The notes below the pieces were generated by a model. That model was not told the origin of the DNA and made no database searches. It saw only the letters and a list, made by a program, of their open reading frames with translations. From Paragemmobacter kunshanensis (GTDB lineage: Bacteria > Pseudomonadota > Alphaproteobacteria > Rhodobacterales > Rhodobacteraceae), in NCBI RefSeq assembly GCF_011059185.1, contig NZ_JAALFE010000010.1, forward strand, positions 1 through 64,000: a DNA stretch of 64,000 nt. The letters run 5' to 3'. Positions 29,248 to 39,305 of the stretch are shown here, piece by piece; position 1 is the stretch's first letter, and each line of letters begins with the position of its first letter. The translations under genes and the position numbers were made by a program.

Positions 29248-30363
29248 TCACAGCACCGAAAGCACCGACTGTGCCGCCCGCAGGCCGGGCGGCGTGCCGC
29301 CTTTTCCCAGCCGCTCCATCACAAGGCTCATCGCACCTTCTTGTGGCGAAGGGTCCGCCAGCAACGCCTCCACCGCGGGCGCGATCAGGTCGGCCCGGCA
29401 GCGCTCTCCGATGAATTCCGGCACGACCCGCGTCTCCGACACGAGGTTCACCAAAGTTACCGTGTCGATCAGCGCCGCCCGCCGCATCAGCCACAGCGTC
29501 AGCGGGTGCATGTCGTAGGCGATCACCATCGGGCAGCCATTCGCCGCCAGTTCCAGCGACACGGTCCCCGACGCTGCCACCGCCACATCCGCCGCCGCGA
29601 AGGCCCCGCGCTTTGCGCCTGCCTCCTCCACGATCGTGGGCGTCACCGGCCAGCCCGCCGCCATCTCGCGCACCAGTCCCGCCACGCCCGGCACCGTGGG
29701 CAGCGCCACGCGCAGCCCCGGATACCGCGTGGCCAGCAATCCCACCACCTCGCCCAGCACCGGCATCAGCCGGGACACCTCGCCCCGCCGCGACCCCGGC
29801 AAGGCCAGCAGCAGCGGCCCCGTCCCCGCCCAGACCGCCCGCTCCTCCTCTGACGCCAAGGCCTCGGCCACCACCGGATGCCCCACGAAATCGCAACTCA
29901 TCCCCGCCGCCTGCATATAGGGCGGCTCGAAGGGCAAGAGCGCCAGCACATGATCCACATGCCGCGCCATCTTTGCCGCCCGCCCCGGCCGCCAGGCCCA
30001 GACCGACGGCGCGACGTAATGGATCGTCCGCACCGCAGGCTTCATGGCCTTCACCAAGGCCGCCACCCGCAACCCGAAATCGGGCGAGTCGATCGTCACC
30101 AGCGCCACCGCATCGGATGCCACGACCGCCTCCGCCACCTCGCGGATACGCCGCTTCAGGTGGAAATACCTGGGCAGCACCTCGGCGATCCCCATCACCG
30201 AAAGCTCCTCCATCGGGAACAGCGACGCCATCCCCGCAGCCTGCATCAGCGGCCCCGCCACCCCCGCAAATTCCACATCCGGCCGCAGCACCCGCAGCCC
30301 CGCCATCAGCGCCGCCCCCAGACGGTCGCCCGACGGCTCGCCTGCCACAAGGAAGATCTTCAC
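29248..30363 (-). CDS. lpxB: Lipid-A-disaccharide synthase
   Basis: 371 residues from GTG 30363, which overlaps the lpxI stop. KIFLVAGEPSGDRLGAALM at the start, VDSPDF-like TIDSPDFGLRV near 97, HYVAPSVWAWRPGRAAKM near 120 and LPGSRRGEV near 200 are LpxB signatures. It joins lipid X with UDP-diacylglucosamine at the inner membrane. Last gene of the fabZ-lpxA-lpxI-lpxB run. The reading frame extends far upstream only as antisense of lpxI. Confidence 0.95.
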   Translation of the reverse strand: MKIFLVAGEPSGDRLGAALMAGLRVLRPDVEFAGVAGPLMQAAGMASLFPMEELSVMGIAEVLPRYFHLKRRIREVAEAVVASDAVALVTIDSPDFGLRVAALVKAMKPAVRTIHYVAPSVWAWRPGRAAKMARHVDHVLALLPFEPPYMQAAGMSCDFVGHPVVAEALASEEERAVWAGTGPLLLALPGSRRGEVSRLMPVLGEVVGLLATRYPGLRVALPTVPGVAGLVREMAAGWPVTPTIVEEAGAKRGAFAAADVAVAASGTVSLELAANGCPMVIAYDMHPLTLWLMRRAALIDTVTLVNLVSETRVVPEFIGERCRADLIAPAVEALLADPSPQEGAMSLVMERLGKGGTPPGLRAAQSVLSVL

Positions 30364-31163
30364 GGCTCCCGCGCCCAGAGGAAAAGCCCCGCCGCCTCGG
30401 CCTCGGCCACCATCGCGGGCAGGTCCAGACAGATTACCCCGCCCGCTTCCCACACGATCCCGCCAAGCCCCGCCGCCGCCACCCGCCGAACGGTTTCCAC
30501 CCCCAGCGCGGGCAGGTCGATCCGCCGGTCCTGCGCGGGCTTCGGCGCCTTGTAGAAGACGCCCTTCGCCCCCGCAGGCCGCAGCCCCGCCGGGATCGCC
30601 GCGACGCCTGCCAGCATCGCATCCGTCCCCGGCAATGCCTCCACGGCAAGACACAGCCCCTGCTGCACCACCGCGCCCTGCCCCACATCCACGCGCCCCA
30701 GCGCCGCCACGATCACCGCAGCGCGGCCAGCATCCGCGCGGTCCCGCTCGCCCACGGTCCCGCACAGCACGCCCGCCCCCGGCACCAGCGCGGGCGCAAG
30801 CTCCGCCACGCCGGCAAGCGCAAATCCCGCCTCTTCGAAAATCGCCAACACCTCGCGCAGGGTCGCATCGTCGCCCTGCCCCATCGCGGCCAGCAGGCGT
30901 GGCACCATCGTCGCCGTATCCGGGTCGAACAGCGCCGGGTCCAGCCTCGGCCGCTGCACCGCACCCGCGAAACAGACGCGGCTCACCCCCGCCTCCTCCA
31001 GCGCGCGCAGGAAGGGCACCAGCCGTTCCACCCGGAACCGCAGGTCCGGCTCCACGCCCGCCGGATCGAACCCCTCCAGTGCCGCCACGAAGGGCCGCTC
31101 CACCGCCGCCGCCACTGCCGCAGGCAGGGCCCCCCGTCCCGCGATGATCGCCGTCCGCGTCAT
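30360..31163 (-). CDS. lpxI: UDP-2,3-diacylglucosamine pyrophosphatase LpxI
   Basis: 267 residues, DUF1009 type. AIIAGRGALPAAVA at the start, GAVQRPRLDPALFDPDTATM near 65-85 and the C-terminal block GAKGVFYKAPKPAQDRRIDLPALG (about 195-218) are typical. It cleaves UDP-diacylglucosamine to lipid X and UMP and replaces LpxH in most alphaproteobacteria. Overlaps lpxA and lpxB by 4 bases. Confidence 0.92.
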   Translation of the reverse strand: MTRTAIIAGRGALPAAVAAAVERPFVAALEGFDPAGVEPDLRFRVERLVPFLRALEEAGVSRVCFAGAVQRPRLDPALFDPDTATMVPRLLAAMGQGDDATLREVLAIFEEAGFALAGVAELAPALVPGAGVLCGTVGERDRADAGRAAVIVAALGRVDVGQGAVVQQGLCLAVEALPGTDAMLAGVAAIPAGLRPAGAKGVFYKAPKPAQDRRIDLPALGVETVRRVAAAGLGGIVWEAGGVICLDLPAMVAEAEAAGLFLWAREP

Positions 31164-31957
31164 TTCGGCGTCAGGAAGGATCGGTCCGAGGCGGAAAGAA
31201 TGAAATCCGTCACTTCCCGCACATGCGGGCTGTCCGTCTCTTCGCCCAAACGGCGCGCCCGGTCGAGGAAGGTCCCCTCCCCCTGCGCCAACATCTGATA
31301 GGCGGCCCGCAGCGCGGTGATCTCGCCCCGCTCCACCCCGCGCCGTTTCAGCCCGACAAGGTTCAGCCCGTCCAACTCGCCCCGCGGGGCCTGCACCAGG
31401 CCATAGGGGATCACGTCATTCGTCACCATGGTGACCGCCCCGATGATCGCGCCCTGCCCGATGCGCACGAACTGATGCACCCCCGACAGGCCACCCACGA
31501 TCACGTCATCGCCCAGCACGCAATGGCCCGCGATGGCGACATGGTTCACCAGGATCACCCGGTTGCCGATCTGCGCGTCATGGCCCACATGCGCGCCCGT
31601 CATGATCAGCACGTCATCGCCCACCCGCGTGACCCCGCCGCCCCCCTCGGTGCCCAGGTTCAGCGTCGCCCCCTCGCGGATGCGGCAGCGGCGGCCCACC
31701 ACAAGGCGCGACTTCTCGCCCTTGTATTTCAGGTCCTGCGGCACCTCGCCCACCGTGGCGAAGGGAAAGATCACCGTCTCGCAGCCGATCTCGGTCGCCC
31801 CGGTTACAACGGCATGGCTCTTCACCACCACCCGCTCGTGCAGCACGACATCCGGGCCGATCACGCAGAACGGCCCGACATCGCAGCCCGCCCCGATCAC
31901 TGCCCCCGGTTCGACCACGGCAGAGGGATGGATGCGCGCCTCGGGATGAATGGCCAT
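31160..31957 (-). CDS. lpxA: Acyl-ACP--UDP-N-acetylglucosamine O-acyltransferase
   Basis: 265 residues from MAIHPEARIHPSAVVEPGAVI. The left-handed beta-helix is seen as hexapeptide repeats through about residue 190, with the catalytic His in VGHDAQIGNRV (about 125) and the C-terminal helical domain ALRAAYQMLAQGEG. First committed step of lipid A synthesis. The ATG at 31957 lies 4 bases after fabZ; a longer upstream frame is antisense-like and rejected. Confidence 0.95.
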   Translation of the reverse strand: MAIHPEARIHPSAVVEPGAVIGAGCDVGPFCVIGPDVVLHERVVVKSHAVVTGATEIGCETVIFPFATVGEVPQDLKYKGEKSRLVVGRRCRIREGATLNLGTEGGGGVTRVGDDVLIMTGAHVGHDAQIGNRVILVNHVAIAGHCVLGDDVIVGGLSGVHQFVRIGQGAIIGAVTMVTNDVIPYGLVQAPRGELDGLNLVGLKRRGVERGEITALRAAYQMLAQGEGTFLDRARRLGEETDSPHVREVTDFILSASDRSFLTPK

Positions 31958-31961
31958 CGGA

Positions 31962-32423
31962 TCAGGCCTTCGGAACGTCGAACATCGCCATGAAGGTGGC
32001 CTCGCAGGCAAGCTCCCCCTCCACCATGGCGCGGCCCTCGAACTTCCACACCCGGCCCCCGCCACGCAGCGCCTTCACATGCAATTCAAGCACATCACCC
32101 GGCACGACCTTCCGGCGGAACTTCACCCCATCGACCCCCATGAAGAAGACCTTCGCATTCTTGTCCACAAGGTCCATCGACAGCCCCACAAGGATGCCCG
32201 AAGTCTGCGCCATGGCCTCGATGATCAGCACGCCCGGAAAGACCGGCATCCCCGGGAAATGCCCGGTGAACTGCGGCTCGTTGATCGTCACGTTCTTGAT
32301 CCCCACGCAGCTTTCGTTCACCACGATGTCGCGCACCTTGTCCACCAGCAGGAAAGGATAGCGATGCGGGATGATCCGCTGGATCAGGTCGAGATCCGCA
32401 AAGGTGACGGGGCTTTCGCTCAT
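31962..32423 (-). CDS. fabZ: 3-hydroxyacyl-ACP dehydratase FabZ
   Basis: 153 residues. The hot-dog fold has the catalytic pair in [20 protein letters not shown] (His about 57, Glu about 71) and [15 protein letters not shown] at the start. It dehydrates hydroxyacyl-ACP for fatty acid and supplies the lipid A acyl pool. GGAG six bases before ATG 32423 decides that start over ATG 32435. Confidence 0.95.
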   Translation of the reverse strand: MSESPVTFADLDLIQRIIPHRYPFLLVDKVRDIVVNESCVGIKNVTINEPQFTGHFPGMPVFPGVLIIEAMAQTSGILVGLSMDLVDKNAKVFFMGVDGVKFRRKVVPGDVLELHVKALRGGGRVWKFEGRAMVEGELACEATFMAMFDVPKA

Positions 32424-32501
32424 CTTCTTCTCCATCGGGCAATCAAGGCGGATGCCCCTTCGTGACTAGCAACTCGGGCAGGGTGAAACAAGCACCTGCC
32501 A

Positions 32502-33149
32502 TCAGGGGGTGGCAGGGGCCTCGGGCATGGCGGGCGGCGCCGCCTCGCCGCCGGATCCCGGCGCCACGGCACCTTCCTCCGGCAGGGCGCTGCCATCCCC
32601 CAGCGCGGCGTCGATCCGCGCCACGGCTTCCTCGGTGATGTCCACCCCGCGCAGCGACAGGATCACCATCTCCTTGTCGAAGATCGCCACCGCCCCCGCA
32701 TCGCGCATCAATTCGCCCAGAACCGGCACCGCCGCCTGCAGAAAACGCTGGCGGTCCTCTTCCCGCTTCAAGGTGATCGACCGCGACTTCGCATCCTGTG
32801 CCGCGCGGATCGCCTCGGTCTTGCTGTCGAACTCGGCGGCCAGCTTCTGAAAGGATTCGGCATCCAGCGTCGCGCGCTGGTCGGTCAATTGGCGCTCTTC
32901 CTCTTCCAGCGCCTGTTCCAGGCGCAGGTTCTCGGCAATCAGGACCTGGCTTTCCGCCTGAAAGCGTGCCTCGGCCGCCTTGCCGAAGGCGGAATCCGCA
33001 AACAGGCGGTTCCGGTCCAGCATCAGCACGGGTGCGCGCGGCAGAACCTCTTCCGCCTGCTCCTGCGCCAGCGCGCCCTGTCCGGCCCCCATCAGGGCCA
33101 GTGCCACCGCCAGCGCGGCGGCAAAGGGGGCTGACCGCAGCCGCGGCAT
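32502..33149 (-). CDS. OmpH/Skp-family periplasmic chaperone
   Basis: 215 residues. Signal peptide to about residue 29 (ALMGAGQGALA-Q), a core strand (PVLMLDRNRLF), a long coiled coil (about 60-150) and a low-complexity Pro/Ala/Gly C-terminal tail. Skp-like proteins hold unfolded outer-membrane proteins before delivery to BamA, encoded directly upstream with a 1-base overlap. Confidence 0.88.
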   Translation of the reverse strand: MPRLRSAPFAAALAVALALMGAGQGALAQEQAEEVLPRAPVLMLDRNRLFADSAFGKAAEARFQAESQVLIAENLRLEQALEEEERQLTDQRATLDAESFQKLAAEFDSKTEAIRAAQDAKSRSITLKREEDRQRFLQAAVPVLGELMRDAGAVAIFDKEMVILSLRGVDITEEAVARIDAALGDGSALPEEGAVAPGSGGEAAPPAMPEAPATP

Positions 33150-35509
33150 CAGAACTTGGTCGAAACCGTCAGGTCGAAGGTCTGCTCGACGTCATAGGTT
33201 TCCTTGACCAACGGCTTGGCAAAGTTCAACCGCAGCGGCCCCACCGGCGTTTCCCAGAAGATCGAGAAGCCGATCGACGACCGCAGGTTCATCGAATCGT
33301 CCACGATATCCGCGCCCGCCAGACCGCCGTTCACGTTGTCCAGGCTCCAGACCGATCCCACATCGAAGAACAGCCCACCCGTGATCCCGTATTCCTCGGG
33401 CAGGCCCACCGGGAAATCCGCCTCAAACCGCGCCACGGCGAACATGTTGCCGCCCAGCGCCTCGGCCGTGGCCCCCGCGCCCAGTTCGCGCGGCCCGATC
33501 CCGCCCGGCTCGAAGCCGCGGATCTTGCCATTGCCGAAGAAGCGCTCGGTGATCCTGCTGTTCGTGCCGCCCAGGCTGTTGATCATGCCGCCCTCAAAGA
33601 TGGCGCGCAGCGTCACCTCTTCCTGCCGCACCTTGGTTTCCGCAAGGGCCAGCGCGGTGGTCATCACATATTTGCTGTCTCCGCCCAGCCCGGCAAAATC
33701 CTGGCCAAAGCGCAACAGCACGCCGCCCTTCGGGTTCAACCCGCTGATCCGGCTGTCATAGCTGTAGGTATAGCCGATGGCGCTGGTCGTCACGGCCCCC
33801 TGCGCATCCTCCAGCCGCAGGATCTGCGACGAGGTGGCAGGCACATTGCTGATCTTGCTATCCTGATAGGAATAGCGCACTTCCAGCCGGCTCAACTCGC
33901 CCAGCGGAAACTCCAGCGCGGGCGAGATGCGGGCAATGCGCGAGTCATAGGTGGACGAATTCTCGTTGTCCGACTCCCGGTAGGACACCGCGAATTTCAG
34001 CGCCACGTCGCGCCCCAGGAAAGCAGGCTCGACGAACGAGAAACTGCCCTCGGCCGAATCCGTGCCCGAGGTCAGCGACAGGCCCACCGCCTGCCCCCGG
34101 CCAAGGAAGTTCTGCTCGCTCAGGCCCACGTTGAAGCCAACGCCGGTCGACACGCCATAGCTTGCCCCGAAGGTCAGCGAACCGGTCGGCTGCTCCTCGA
34201 CATCGACATTCACCACCACCTGATCGGGGGTGCTGCCCGGCTCGGCATTCACGCTGGCATCGGCGAAATAGCCCAAGGCGCGGATGCGCTCGGCCGACTG
34301 GCGGATTTCCCGCGCATTCAGCGGGTCGCCTTCCACCGTGCGGAACTGGCGGCGCACCACCTGATCCAGGGTCGTCGTATTGCCCTCGATGTCGATCCGC
34401 TCGACAAAGATCCGCTCGCCCCGGACGATGGCGAATTCCACATCCAGCACCCCGCCCCGTTCGTCACGGGTGATGCGCGGATCGACGCGGACGAAGTTCA
34501 ACCCCTTGCGCAGGGCCAGGTTTTCCATCCGCGCGATATTGTTGTCGATCAGCGCAGGCGACCAGACCTCGCCCTTGCGGATGCGCTGGACGGCCGCGAA
34601 TTCCGCCGCATCCAGCCCCTCGATCTCGGAGACCGTCGACACCTCGCCGATGCGGAACTGCTGCCCCTCGCGGATCGTGATCGTCACGAAAAAGGCGTCC
34701 CGCTCGCGCGCCACATCCGATGTGGCGTCCAGCACCTGCACATCGGCATAGCCGCGCGCCAGATAGAAATCGCGCAAAAGCTGCTTGTCCAGCTCCAGCC
34801 GCTCCGCCACGAAGGTATCGCTCTGGATGATCTGGCGCAGCAGGCCCGCCTGCTTGGTCTCCAGCACCTGCCGCAGGCGGCGGTCGCTGAAGGCGCGGTT
34901 GCCGACGAAGGACAGCCGCTCGATCTCTGCCACCTTGCCTTCGGTGATCTCGAAGACCAGGTCCACACGGTTTCCGTCGCGGCGGATGATGCGCGGCTCC
35001 ACCGTGGCCGCGATCCGGCCCCGCAGCCGATAGGCTTCGGCGATATTGGCCGCATCCTCTTCGGCCTGCGACGGCGAATAGACGAAACGCCCCTTGGATT
35101 TGGCGATCTCGGCCAGCTCCTCGTCCTTCAGGCGCGAATTGCCCTCGAAGTTGACGATGTTCACCATCGGATATTCGACGACCCGGATCAGCAGCGTGCT
35201 GCCCTGCGGCACCAGTTCGACGGATTCGAACAATCCGGAATTCACGATGCCCTGATAGGCGTCATTCAGACGTGCCGCCGAAACCGTCTCGCCCCGACCG
35301 ATTCCTGCGTAAGAGATGATCGTCGCAGGCTCGATGGTCTGGTTGCCCTCGACCTTCACGGTCGAAAAGCTGTAGCTCTGCGCGATGGCGGGTGTCAGGA
35401 ACGGCGTCGAAATGGCCGCGCTGGAAAGGAAAACCGCAATCAGGGCCGGGCGCAGCACCCCCGTCTTCGTCTCCGCCGACGCCCCAAATACGCCTGTCGG
35501 TTTCCGCAT
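33149..35509 (-). CDS. bamA: Outer membrane protein assembly factor BamA
   Basis: 786 residues. Signal peptide to about residue 43 (LTPAIA-QS), five POTRA domains (about 45-415; the first opens FSTVKVEGNQTIEPATI), and a 16-strand barrel ending in the terminal aromatic beta-signal (FDLTVSTKF). VRGFEPGGIGPRE-like segment (KIRGFEPGGIGPREL, about 660) is the conserved loop 6. Inserts barrel proteins in the outer membrane. Placed between rseP and ompH as usual. Confidence 0.95.
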   Translation of the reverse strand: MRKPTGVFGASAETKTGVLRPALIAVFLSSAAISTPFLTPAIAQSYSFSTVKVEGNQTIEPATIISYAGIGRGETVSAARLNDAYQGIVNSGLFESVELVPQGSTLLIRVVEYPMVNIVNFEGNSRLKDEELAEIAKSKGRFVYSPSQAEEDAANIAEAYRLRGRIAATVEPRIIRRDGNRVDLVFEITEGKVAEIERLSFVGNRAFSDRRLRQVLETKQAGLLRQIIQSDTFVAERLELDKQLLRDFYLARGYADVQVLDATSDVARERDAFFVTITIREGQQFRIGEVSTVSEIEGLDAAEFAAVQRIRKGEVWSPALIDNNIARMENLALRKGLNFVRVDPRITRDERGGVLDVEFAIVRGERIFVERIDIEGNTTTLDQVVRRQFRTVEGDPLNAREIRQSAERIRALGYFADASVNAEPGSTPDQVVVNVDVEEQPTGSLTFGASYGVSTGVGFNVGLSEQNFLGRGQAVGLSLTSGTDSAEGSFSFVEPAFLGRDVALKFAVSYRESDNENSSTYDSRIARISPALEFPLGELSRLEVRYSYQDSKISNVPATSSQILRLEDAQGAVTTSAIGYTYSYDSRISGLNPKGGVLLRFGQDFAGLGGDSKYVMTTALALAETKVRQEEVTLRAIFEGGMINSLGGTNSRITERFFGNGKIRGFEPGGIGPRELGAGATAEALGGNMFAVARFEADFPVGLPEEYGITGGLFFDVGSVWSLDNVNGGLAGADIVDDSMNLRSSIGFSIFWETPVGPLRLNFAKPLVKETYDVEQTFDLTVSTKF

Positions 35510-35599
35510 CGCCCTAGCCCCGCCATTAACAAATTCTTGTGTCCTGACTTAGCCGGAAGCGCAGGACTTGTCAAAAGGCAGAGGCGTTCTTAACCAAAT

Positions 35600-35743
35600 T
35601 CAATGCGCCAGAAGCGAGGTGCCGAGGAATGCCCCGGCCAGCAGCCCGGCAATCATCGTCCCCACGGTGAAGATCCGGTCCGAATTCACCACCATGATCA
35701 CGGAGAGGCCGCGATACCCGTTCGAGAAACCCTGCATCGTCAT
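35600..35743 (-). CDS. 47-residue membrane microprotein between bamA and rseP
   Basis: MTMQGFSNGYRGLSVIMVVN continues into one membrane span (GTMIAGLLAGAFLGTSLL). GAGGAG stands 2-7 bases before the ATG at 35743, a strong Shine-Dalgarno. No function known. It lies in the envelope cluster, so a role at the membrane is plausible. Confidence 0.6.
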   Translation of the reverse strand: MTMQGFSNGYRGLSVIMVVNSDRIFTVGTMIAGLLAGAFLGTSLLAH

Positions 35744-35879
35744 GCTCCTCATCTGTCGATGATGCGGAACTAGGCCCCGATTATGGCACCAGTTTGGCCC
35801 CGGTCCGGCGCTTTCGCGGCCTGCGGCATGGTGGCACGGCCCTTGCTGTCGCGCCGGTCGCGCTCAGCGGCGGGATATC

Positions 35880-37217
35880 TCAGGGGCAGAAGATGTCATT
35901 GGTCAGCGCGAAGACCATCAGCGTCAGAATCGCCGCCAGCCCCACCGCCATCAGCACCTGCAGCGCCCGCGCCGTCGGCGGGCGGCCGGTCACCGCCTCA
36001 TAGGCGTAGAACACCAGATGCCCCCCATCCAGCACCGGCACCGGAAAGAGGTTCATCATCCCCACCGCCGTGGACAGCATGGCGATGAACCAGATGAAGC
36101 TGGTCAGCCCCGCACTCGCCGCCGCCCCGGATGTTTCGGCAATCCCGATGGGGCCGCGCAGGTTGCAGGATGAAATCGCCCCGGTCACCATATGCCACAG
36201 CCCCGAAAGCGAGGTCGTGGCGATGTCCCATGTCTGGCCCGCCCCAAGGGTGATGCTTTCCACCAGCCCGGGCTGGCGTGTCTCGGGTTCGAAATAAAGC
36301 GCGCCCGTCAACCCGATCAGCCAGCGCGTCTCGAACCCGCCTTCCGACAAGGGCAGATCCACCCGGCGCGGCTGCAACTCCAGCGTGATCTTCTGCCCGC
36401 CGCGCAACAGATCCAGCGTGATCGGCCCGCCGTCGGATGCCCCCACGATCTCGCGCAACTGGGCGAATGTCACCACCGGCGCGCCATCCACCGCCAGCAC
36501 CACATCGCCCGGCTCCACCCCCGCCTCGCGCGCAGCGGAATCGGGATGCACCGATTCCACCAGCGGCGGCAAAGGATGCGAATCCGTCAGATCCAGCTCC
36601 GCCTCGCCCCGCGCCACGCGATAGGCCACCCGCGGTTCGGCAGGCAGCGTCGCGGCCGCCGCAAGGAAGCTTGGAAAATCTGGCGTCTCCTGCCCGCCCA
36701 GTTCCAGGATCCGGTCGCCCGGCTGCAATTCGGCCGTGATCCCCGGCATCCCCCGCACCGATCCCACGGCAGGCGCCTCGGTCGCCACGCCATTGGTCAG
36801 GAACACCCCGGCAAAGACCAGGATCGACAGCACGAAGTTGAACACCGGCCCCGCCGCCACCGTCGCCGTCCGCGCCCAAAGCGGCGCGCCATGCATCGTG
36901 GCCCGCCGCTGTTCCGGCGTCAGCCCGCCCAGATCATCCACATGCCCGGCCGAGGCCGCGTTGGAATCGCCGAAGAACTTCACATAACCGCCCAGCGGCA
37001 GCGCGGCGATCTGCCAGCGCGTGCCCTGCCCATCCATCCGCGACCAGATCACCGGCCCGAAGCCCAGCGAGAAGACCTCCGCATGGATGCCCGACCAACG
37101 CCCGACGATGTAATGCCCGAATTCATGCACGAAAACGATGATGAGCAGCGCCACCACGAAAGCCAGCACCGTATAGGCCAGCCCCCCGAAACTCGGGATC
37201 AGGTTGATCAGTTCCAC
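35880..37217 (-). CDS. rseP: Site-2 membrane metalloprotease RseP
   Basis: 445 residues. The zinc motif HEFGH (31-35) lies in the first membrane helix, two PDZ-like regions follow (about 130-290, GDRILELGGQETP and AGVEPGDVVLAVDGAPV), then the helix pair with NLFPVPVLDGGHLVFY (about 385-400), carrying the third zinc ligand. Cleaves membrane anchors of anti-sigma factors and signal peptides. Lies 3 bases after dxr. Confidence 0.95.
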   Translation of the reverse strand: MELINLIPSFGGLAYTVLAFVVALLIIVFVHEFGHYIVGRWSGIHAEVFSLGFGPVIWSRMDGQGTRWQIAALPLGGYVKFFGDSNAASAGHVDDLGGLTPEQRRATMHGAPLWARTATVAAGPVFNFVLSILVFAGVFLTNGVATEAPAVGSVRGMPGITAELQPGDRILELGGQETPDFPSFLAAAATLPAEPRVAYRVARGEAELDLTDSHPLPPLVESVHPDSAAREAGVEPGDVVLAVDGAPVVTFAQLREIVGASDGGPITLDLLRGGQKITLELQPRRVDLPLSEGGFETRWLIGLTGALYFEPETRQPGLVESITLGAGQTWDIATTSLSGLWHMVTGAISSCNLRGPIGIAETSGAAASAGLTSFIWFIAMLSTAVGMMNLFPVPVLDGGHLVFYAYEAVTGRPPTARALQVLMAVGLAAILTLMVFALTNDIFCP

Positions 37218-37220
37218 GCC

Positions 37221-38405
37221 CTACCTGCCCTTTTTGCCATGCGCCGCGCATTCCGCGGCCCTTGTCCTTGCCAGATGGTCCATCGCCAGCACTTCGTCCA
37301 GACCCGCCGCCGGAATTCCCAGCGCCACCTCGCCCGAAAGCCGCTCCAGCGTGGCCTCGACCACCGCCGCCATGTCCAGAAACCCGATCTCACCCGCCAT
37401 GAAATGATCCAGCGCGATCTCCTTGGCCGCGTTGAAGGCCGCCCCCGCCTTGCCGCGCAGCGCCATCACCTCGCGCGCCAGCCGCAGCGCGGGGAAACGC
37501 AGCTCATCGGGCGCCTCGAAGCTCAGCCGTGCCAGCCGCGCCAGATCCAGCCGCTCCACCGGCACATCGCCCCGCGCGGGCCAGTGCAGCGCATAGCCGA
37601 TGGCATGGCGCATGTCCGCAGGCCCCAGATGGGCCATCACGCCGCCATCGCGGAACCCCACCAGCGCATGCACGATGCTTTGCGGATGCACCAGCACCTC
37701 GATCATCGCCGGCTCAAAACCGAAGAACTCCCGCGTCTCGATCAGTTCCAGCGCCTTGTTGAACATCGAGGCGGAATCGATGCTGATCCGGTTGCCCATC
37801 GACCAGTTCGGATGCGCCTTCGCCTCGGCCACCGTGGCCGCGGCCAGCCGCTCCAGCGGCCAGTCGCGAAACGGCCCGCCCGATGCGGTGATGATCACCC
37901 GCTCCACCGCAGCCCTGTCCTCGCCCGTCAGTGCCTGGAACACCGCCGAATGCTCGCTGTCCACCGGCAGGATCGTCGCGCCATGCGCCTCGGCCGTGGA
38001 CATCAGCAAGGGCCCCGCCGTGACAAGGCTTTCCTTGTTGGCCAGTGCCAGCGTTCCCCCATGACGCAGCGCGCGCATCCCCGGCACCAGCCCCGCCGCG
38101 CCGACGATCGCGCTCATCACCCAATCGGCAGGCCGGTCCGCGGCCTCGGCAATCGCCGCCGCCCCCGCCGCCGCCTCCACGCCCGATCCGGCCAGCGCCG
38201 CCCGCAGCGCGGGCAGTTCCTCCTCATGCGCGACAACCGCCACCTCGGCCCGCAACTCCCGCGCCATCTCGGCCAGCCGCGCCACATTGCGCGCGCCCGT
38301 CAGCGCCACCGTGCGGAACGCCCCGGCCCCGCCCGCCCTGCGGATCAGGTCAAAGGTGCTTTCCCCGATGGACCCCGTGGCCCCGAATATGGAAATCGAC
38401 CGCAT
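37221..38405 (-). CDS. dxr: 1-deoxy-D-xylulose 5-phosphate reductoisomerase
   Basis: 394 residues. NADPH loop SIFGATGSIGESTFDLI (4-20), LANKESLVTAG (about 120), PVDSEHSAVFQAL (about 145) and the metal/substrate segment ITASGGPFRDWP, HPNWSMGNRISIDSASMFNKALE (about 200-222) are complete. Makes MEP for isoprenoid synthesis, feeding undecaprenyl synthesis by uppS two genes upstream. Confidence 0.95.
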   Translation of the reverse strand: MRSISIFGATGSIGESTFDLIRRAGGAGAFRTVALTGARNVARLAEMARELRAEVAVVAHEEELPALRAALAGSGVEAAAGAAAIAEAADRPADWVMSAIVGAAGLVPGMRALRHGGTLALANKESLVTAGPLLMSTAEAHGATILPVDSEHSAVFQALTGEDRAAVERVIITASGGPFRDWPLERLAAATVAEAKAHPNWSMGNRISIDSASMFNKALELIETREFFGFEPAMIEVLVHPQSIVHALVGFRDGGVMAHLGPADMRHAIGYALHWPARGDVPVERLDLARLARLSFEAPDELRFPALRLAREVMALRGKAGAAFNAAKEIALDHFMAGEIGFLDMAAVVEATLERLSGEVALGIPAAGLDEVLAMDHLARTRAAECAAHGKKGR

Positions 38406-38411
38406 GCAGGA

Positions 38412-39305
38412 TCAGCCGATGGGAAGCGTCTTGAAGAACAGGCCCAGCACCATCACCAGAACCGTCGCCCCGATCAGCGCGTCGAACCGGTCCAGCAGCC
38501 CGCCATGGCCCGGGATCAGGGACGAGCTGTCCTTCACCCCCGCCCGCCGCTTCACCCAGCTTTCCGCGATGTCGCCCAATTGCCCGGCCAGGGCCACCAG
38601 CGCCGAAAGCGGCACCAGAACCCAGCCGCCAAGCCCCGCCAGCACAAAGCCCGCCCCCACCAGCGCCGCCCCGATCCAGCCCGCAACCGTGCCCGACCAT
38701 GTCTTCTTCGGGCTGACGCGGGGCCAGAATTTCGGCCCGCCCACCATGCGCCCGACGAAATATCCCGCCACATCCGACGTCACCACGATGATCACCAGCC
38801 ACAGCACCCCGGCCGTTCCCGCCTCGTCGCGGAATTCCACCAGCCCATAGCCCGCCACCATGATCGCCGCCGCATAGATCGCCGCGATCCGCCGGTCGCG
38901 CCGCGGCGTCAGCGCCAGCGCCAGCGAGGGGATCATCAGGAAGGCCGCCGCCAGATCCGACCGCAGCACCAGCGCCGCGCCCAGCGCCGCCGCCCCGATC
39001 CCCGCCATGACCAGCGGGCGGTTCTTCTGCACGGGCGCCGTGATCGAAGCCAGTTCCCAGATCATCCCCGCCGTCAGCAGCACCACCAGCACCGCAAAGG
39101 ACGGGCCGCCCAACCAGATTTCCGCCGCCCCGACAGAGACCATGACGATGGCCGACACGAACCGCGTCCGCAGATCCGCCCAGCGCAGGCTGCCCGCCGG
39201 GGCCGGGGCGAAGGCCGCCGCCTCCTGCCCGGCCTGCCCGGGGGCTGTGCCACCCTCCTCGGGGGTGCCCCCTGTCGGCCCGGCCTCCTGCTGCCCGGTC
39301 GTCAT
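38412..39305 (-). CDS. cdsA: Phosphatidate cytidylyltransferase
   Basis: 297 residues from ATG 39305, which overlaps the uppS stop. A Pro/Gly/Glu-rich cytoplasmic start of about 40 residues precedes eight hydrophobic helices. The CDS signature is SPKKTWSGTVAGWIGAALVGAGF and further on LSALVALAGQLGDIAESWVKRRAGVKDSS, with the metal-binding DIAES-KR-KD. Makes CDP-diacylglycerol. Confidence 0.93.
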   Translation of the reverse strand: MTTGQQEAGPTGGTPEEGGTAPGQAGQEAAAFAPAPAGSLRWADLRTRFVSAIVMVSVGAAEIWLGGPSFAVLVVLLTAGMIWELASITAPVQKNRPLVMAGIGAAALGAALVLRSDLAAAFLMIPSLALALTPRRDRRIAAIYAAAIMVAGYGLVEFRDEAGTAGVLWLVIIVVTSDVAGYFVGRMVGGPKFWPRVSPKKTWSGTVAGWIGAALVGAGFVLAGLGGWVLVPLSALVALAGQLGDIAESWVKRRAGVKDSSSLIPGHGGLLDRFDALIGATVLVMVLGLFFKTLPIG